Assembly: GCA_000827205.1 (NCBI GenBank) | Contig: KN832554.1 | Span: forward strand, 1,548,345 to 1,612,344 | DNA: 64,000 nucleotides | Source: Plicaturopsis crispa FD-325 SS-3 | Taxonomy: Eukaryota > Basidiomycota > Agaricomycetes > Amylocorticiales > Amylocorticiaceae | Reading direction: 5' to 3' | In this document: piece by piece, positions 60,746 through 64,000 of the stretch | How positions within the stretch are numbered: the first letter of the stretch is position 1 | Layout: each line of letters opens with the position of its first letter | Translations under genes and position numbers: made by a program | The notes under the pieces: model-generated | Database searches by the model: none | The model's input: only the letters and a program-made list of their open reading frames with translations | What the model was told of the DNA's origin: nothing

Positions 60746-61192
60746 CCCGATCAGACCAATGCTGGACGATGTTCCAAGCGCCACCTATTATGGTGTAGCT
60801 AGCGATGCGGTTCGCTTGTAAACGCCAAAGCAAGCGGATGTATGAACAAAATCTGTAAATTCTTCCGTACAAAGTTCATGATCGAGGCGCGCGTCCGAAT
60901 TCCGATATCTCCGAATCCGCGGCGCGAGTATAATGTAGGAAAATCGACTGTCCTTTTTCTGAAATTTTAGTCTGACTACGGGAGACTACGGCGCGAGTGC
61001 AAGTTGGTCAACTCAAGTTCCTCAACGCTTTCCTTGCAACTGTTGTACTTCATCGACACTGCCAATACCACGTCAAACGCATGAGCCACAAGAGAATAAA
61101 TTGCATAAAAATCCTGATCCGATGAACTGGAGACAAGTGATAAACAGTACGCCGTTCCATCTGCCAAGGTCCAAGTAAACAATCCCATACTA
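60746..61192. other. intergenic region SPB4 start / BFR1 stop
   Basis: 447 bases holding the SPB4 promoter and BFR1 3' flank. No gene recognised; a CGCGGCGCGAG-type GC patch lies near 60915-60925. Confidence 0.45.
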
Positions 61193-63014
61193 TCATTGCT
61201 CCTCCGCTTCCTTAACCTCCTCCAACTTTGCATCGACCTCGCTGCTAGAAACCTTCGTGGCTAGCTCGCTGTCGACTTGAGGCGTGGGTGCTGGTTCCGC
61301 AGGAGTTTCACCGCCGCCGTTTGGCGGTGCGATATCCTGTGGTGCGGACGAAGGGGCTTCGGCTTTGCCATTGGTAAGACGTTTGATCTCAGCCTCGGCC
61401 TTTGCAACGTTCTCGGCAGTGACGCGCGCTTGGTTGGCCTCGTACCAAGCCTTCTTGGTCTTCAAGTCCTCCACAACCCGAGGGACATCGGCAGATGATG
61501 TGGGAGGAGGAATGGAGAGCGTGAGGAGAGCGGAAAGCGTTGGCAGTGGGACGTTGAGCTGGCCACCGGAAGCCGCAGCACCGTTGCTCTCGGGCTTAGG
61601 CGCATCCGCAGCGCCACCCTTCTTGCCAGACTTCCCCTTCTTCTTGCCACCACCGACGAAGTACGCGTCCTGCTCCTCTCCCTTCTTCTTCCGTATGACT
61701 ACACCGCCTTCCGGTGCATCCTCAACCTTCCTTAGCTCGAGTTCGGGGACACCGGCAACCTGGGTCTTGGTCGATAGCGGCGCGGATGCATATGCGTTGT
61801 TGCCCGAGTTCTTCCCCAAGAAATAGTCAATGAGTGTTTGGCAGTCCTCGATGAAGGCCTGATACGCTGGTGCGGCGGCCTCCTCCCGAAGACGCTCAGC
61901 AACCTCCAGCTTTTTCTCCGCCTCTTCCGCCGCGCGCTGTGCACGTGCCCTTTCTGCGCGCCGAGCCCGGTCTTCATTGAGTTTGGTGTAGAAGCGATCG
62001 TTCGCCTCTCGGAAAGTCTGGGCAGATTCGCGTTTCTTGTTGTATAGGGTGTTGAGTTGAGCTTGGAGGCCATCGCGCTCTTCGAAGAGTTTGGAACGTC
62101 CGGCATAGGCAATGTCGCCCTCCTTCTTTAGTTCGTCGAGTTCCGCCTTGATAGCATCGTAGCGCTCGGAGACCGCCTTGGACTCGGGGTCATCAAGCTC
62201 CTTCCGCAACTCGTCAGCAGCACGGCGGTCCGCCTCGATTGCCTCCTGGTCTGCCTGGAAAGCCTCGACGTTTCGACGACTCCGCTTCGTCTGGCTGATC
62301 TCCTGCAGAGCCCTCTTTTCGTCGACGAGCTTCATGTTGCCGGATTCGACTTGCTTTTCCAGATGTCTAAGCTCGGGTGAGACTTCAATGCATGGATCAC
62401 GACAAAGAACGCGTACTTTATGTGGTTATCGACCTCGGCGACGGTCTTGAATGGCGTCTTAGCTTTGGCGGCTTGCAAATCTTTGACCTGGTTGTATGTA
62501 CGCGGTGAGGTCACGGTAGAAAATACCATCCGCTGGGTAACCCACCTTCTTCTGTATGCCGTCCTGAAGTGACTTTAATTGCTCGATTACTTTACCGCGA
62601 GAATTCTTGTTGTTGGACTGTTGACCACGAATACTGTCCAGCTCAGCGCGAAGGACCGCCCGTCGGTCATTTCCAGTCCCAGATTTTGTCGCCAAGTTGA
62701 TCTTTTCCCTGACGGCCGACTGAAATGACAAGTCCGACGTTAACAGACATACGAGAAATACGGGAGCGGAATGTGCTTGCCAGTTTAACTTGCAGGCCGT
62801 CGATTTCCGCCTTGATTTTCTCCTGCTCTGCATCGTAGAGAGCCTTGTCAGGCCGTCCGGACCCTGCAACGGGCGACGGAGTAGGCTCGGACGCGTCGAC
62901 GGTTTTGGATGCCACGTCGGGTGTAGACTTGGATGACGACGGTACCTTTGCACCCTTGCCTTTGGGGGCAGCTCCGTTCGCGGGGGCAGCTTTAGCTTTA
63001 GCGGCGGCGGCCAT
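61193..63014 (-). CDS. BFR1: BFR1-like mRNP/nuclear segregation coiled-coil protein
   Basis: RNA-binding coiled-coil protein that associates with polysomes and ER-bound mRNPs in yeast and affects secretion and ploidy. The ATG at 63014 begins MAAAAKAKAAPANGAAPKGK. Exons join at GLQVKL/SAVREKINLATKSGTGNDRR (about 62720-62787), SLQDGIQKKV/KDLQAAKAKTPFKTVAEVDN (about 62490-62550) and a further intron near 62350-62425 that leads to KHLEKQVESGNMKLVDEKRA. The middle is one long coiled coil: RALQEISQTKRSRRNVEAFQ, ADQEAIEADRRAADELRKEL, YDAIKAELDELKKEGDIAYA and RESAQTFREANDRFYTKLNE. The family motifs YFLGKNSGNNA and GVVIRKKKGEEQDAYFVGGG with KKKGKSGKKG follow. The C-terminus is acidic and Pro-rich, ending VKEAEEQ. 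The protein is about 545 residues, near the usual 470-560. It sits head to tail with NHP2. Confidence 0.93.
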
Positions 63015-63299
63015 TTTATAAGTTGAGAATTAACAGGGATGGGGAGGGGAAAGAGGGCGAATATACGAGACTTTTGGGACTGCGCGGGCGTTATGAGGAG
63101 AAGACGTGCGAAAACCGCAATATTACACAGAGCCGTGTCTCCACGTGGACTTTCCGTCGGCCGTAAGCCATTTCCTAAATCCCGAGACAACGTGAAGCTG
63201 AGATGTAGACCGTCCATGCAGCAGAGCAATGCAGAAAAATTAATAGATACTAGATAAGCCATGGACAGCAGAAGAGACAAAGCGAAGAACAGACAACAG
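63015..63299. other. intergenic region BFR1 start / NHP2 stop
   Basis: 285 bases with the BFR1 promoter and NHP2 3' flank. Nothing else recognised. Confidence 0.4.
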
Positions 63300-64000
63300 C
63301 TAGAATACAACCTTGGTGTCCAGCTTCTCTACTTCCCGATAGCATTCCTCGTAGAGTTCCCGGTAATCATCATCCTTGTCTTCCTTCCCCTCTGCCGTCT
63401 TCTTCACCTTTTTCTTTTGGTTGGGACAGATCATGACACAACTTGTCGGTCGTTTTGTCGAGCTTGCGTGACCGAGTTCCTCCTTGGAGGTGACGAAGAC
63501 ATAGGGTACTTGTGCTTCCTCGCTGAGAACGGGGAGGTGGGAGATAATGTCGATAGGGTTGATGTCCGCGGCAAGAACGAGTAAACTATGAAGATAGTGT
63601 CAGCTATGTGGGCAGGGACGCGACAAGCCCAACACTCACCCCTTCTCGCCTTTGCGTATCCCTTTCACAACCTCTTTTACACCTCTTTTTACCTGCCGCG
63701 CTTTCGAGGCTATGGAACATACAGATTGCATCAGACGTCTGCTGCTAGAAATATCTTTCGTGAGACGCACCCTTTTTGATAGTTTTGTGTAGCTTTTTCA
63801 ACAGCTTTTTCTGCGCTAAAGGCTGCGCTAAGGGGGAGAGATCCTCTAATGGGATAACAATCTCCTCCCGCTCCTTCTTCGCTTTTTTCGGAGACTGCGA
63901 CAAGTCATTTATTAGAACTTGTTAAAGCAAAGTAACCGCAGTGTGTATGCGCACCTCGACCTCTGCCATCTCTACATCTGCACTCTCATCAACCACCGAG
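63300..64000 (-). CDS. NHP2: H/ACA snoRNP protein NHP2 (N-terminus beyond the right edge)
   Basis: L7Ae-family RNA-binding protein of box H/ACA snoRNPs, which guide rRNA pseudouridylation. The part in the window reads VVDESADVEMAEVE, then after an intron SPKKAKKEREEIVIPLEDLS, LAQPLAQKKLLKKLHKTIKK, ASKARQVKRGVKEVVKGIRK and GEKG, and after another intron LLVLAADINPIDIISHLPVL, SEEAQVPYVFVTSKEELGHA and SSTKRPTSCVMICPNQKKKV. These match NHP2 closely, including the RGVKEVVK and KRPTS motifs. The C-terminus DDYRELYEECYREVEKLDTK and VVF ends at 63300-63302. The first exon is cut by the window end, so the ATG is not visible. Introns lie at about 63904-63954, 63713-63771 and 63586-63640. Confidence 0.93.

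Overview
The window is nuclear DNA of a filamentous basidiomycete, most likely an Agaricomycete. The genes are split by many introns of about 45-65 bases with GT..AG ends. Gene spacing is tight (130-850 bases, a few gaps larger), both strands are used, and the best-matching protein families have a fungal flavour (CipC/DUF3759, Lec1-type PX protein, STB6-like protein, Tra1, Tgl4-type patatin lipase, vacuolar aspartic protease). No rRNA, tRNA, CRISPR array or intact mobile element was recognised. All gene models were spliced by eye from the sequence; family names come from remembered family motifs, not from a search.

Layout, left to right. 1-1080 (-) is the 5' part of an unknown conserved-looking gene running off the left edge. 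1645-3233 (+) is COP9 signalosome subunit 4. 3374-4354 is an exact 409-base direct repeat around a 163-base run of N, probably an assembly artefact. 4283-7784 (-) is a CTK1/CDK12-type kinase with a long RS-rich N-terminus. 8634-10943 (-) is a WD40 protein of the DCAF6/DCAF8 type. 11317-12891 (-) is vacuolar aspartic protease (PEP4 type). 13110-14976 (+) is a BRD8-like bromodomain protein and 15228-26902 (-) is the giant pseudokinase TRA1. 27180-28213 (-) carries a PUB domain, 28718-29269 (-) is a CipC-like small protein, and 30629-34366 (+) is a patatin-type triacylglycerol lipase. 34788-36127 (-) is a disordered PPxY protein, 36891-38851 (-) a mitochondrial dehydrogenase kinase, 39146-40257 (-) Mediator subunit MED20 and 40530-42835 (+) ORC4. 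43251-44628 (-) is a double-RING/LON protein and 44917-46142 (-) a chitin deacetylase. 46143-48376 is a 2.2 kb decayed region. 48377-52267 (+) is an STB6-like protein, 52398-53777 (-) the CCDC47-like ER protein, 54021-54493 (+) a small unknown protein, 54624-58062 (+) a PX/DUF3818 (Lec1-type) protein, 58283-60745 (-) the DEAD-box helicase SPB4, 61193-63014 (-) BFR1 and 63300-64000 (-) NHP2, cut by the right edge.

The genes are almost all housekeeping genes and do not form a metabolic cluster. The clearest functional pairing is the BRD8-like protein and TRA1, two subunits expected in the NuA4 acetyltransferase, which lie tail to tail 251 bases apart. Transcription (CTK1, MED20, TRA1), the ubiquitin/CRL system (CSN4, DCAF, RING-LON) and ribosome biogenesis/RNP (SPB4, NHP2, BFR1) recur. 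The least ordinary stretch is 43.0-48.4 kb, where an inverted copy of the RING-LON 3' flank and a decayed partial copy of the STB6-like gene indicate local segmental duplication.
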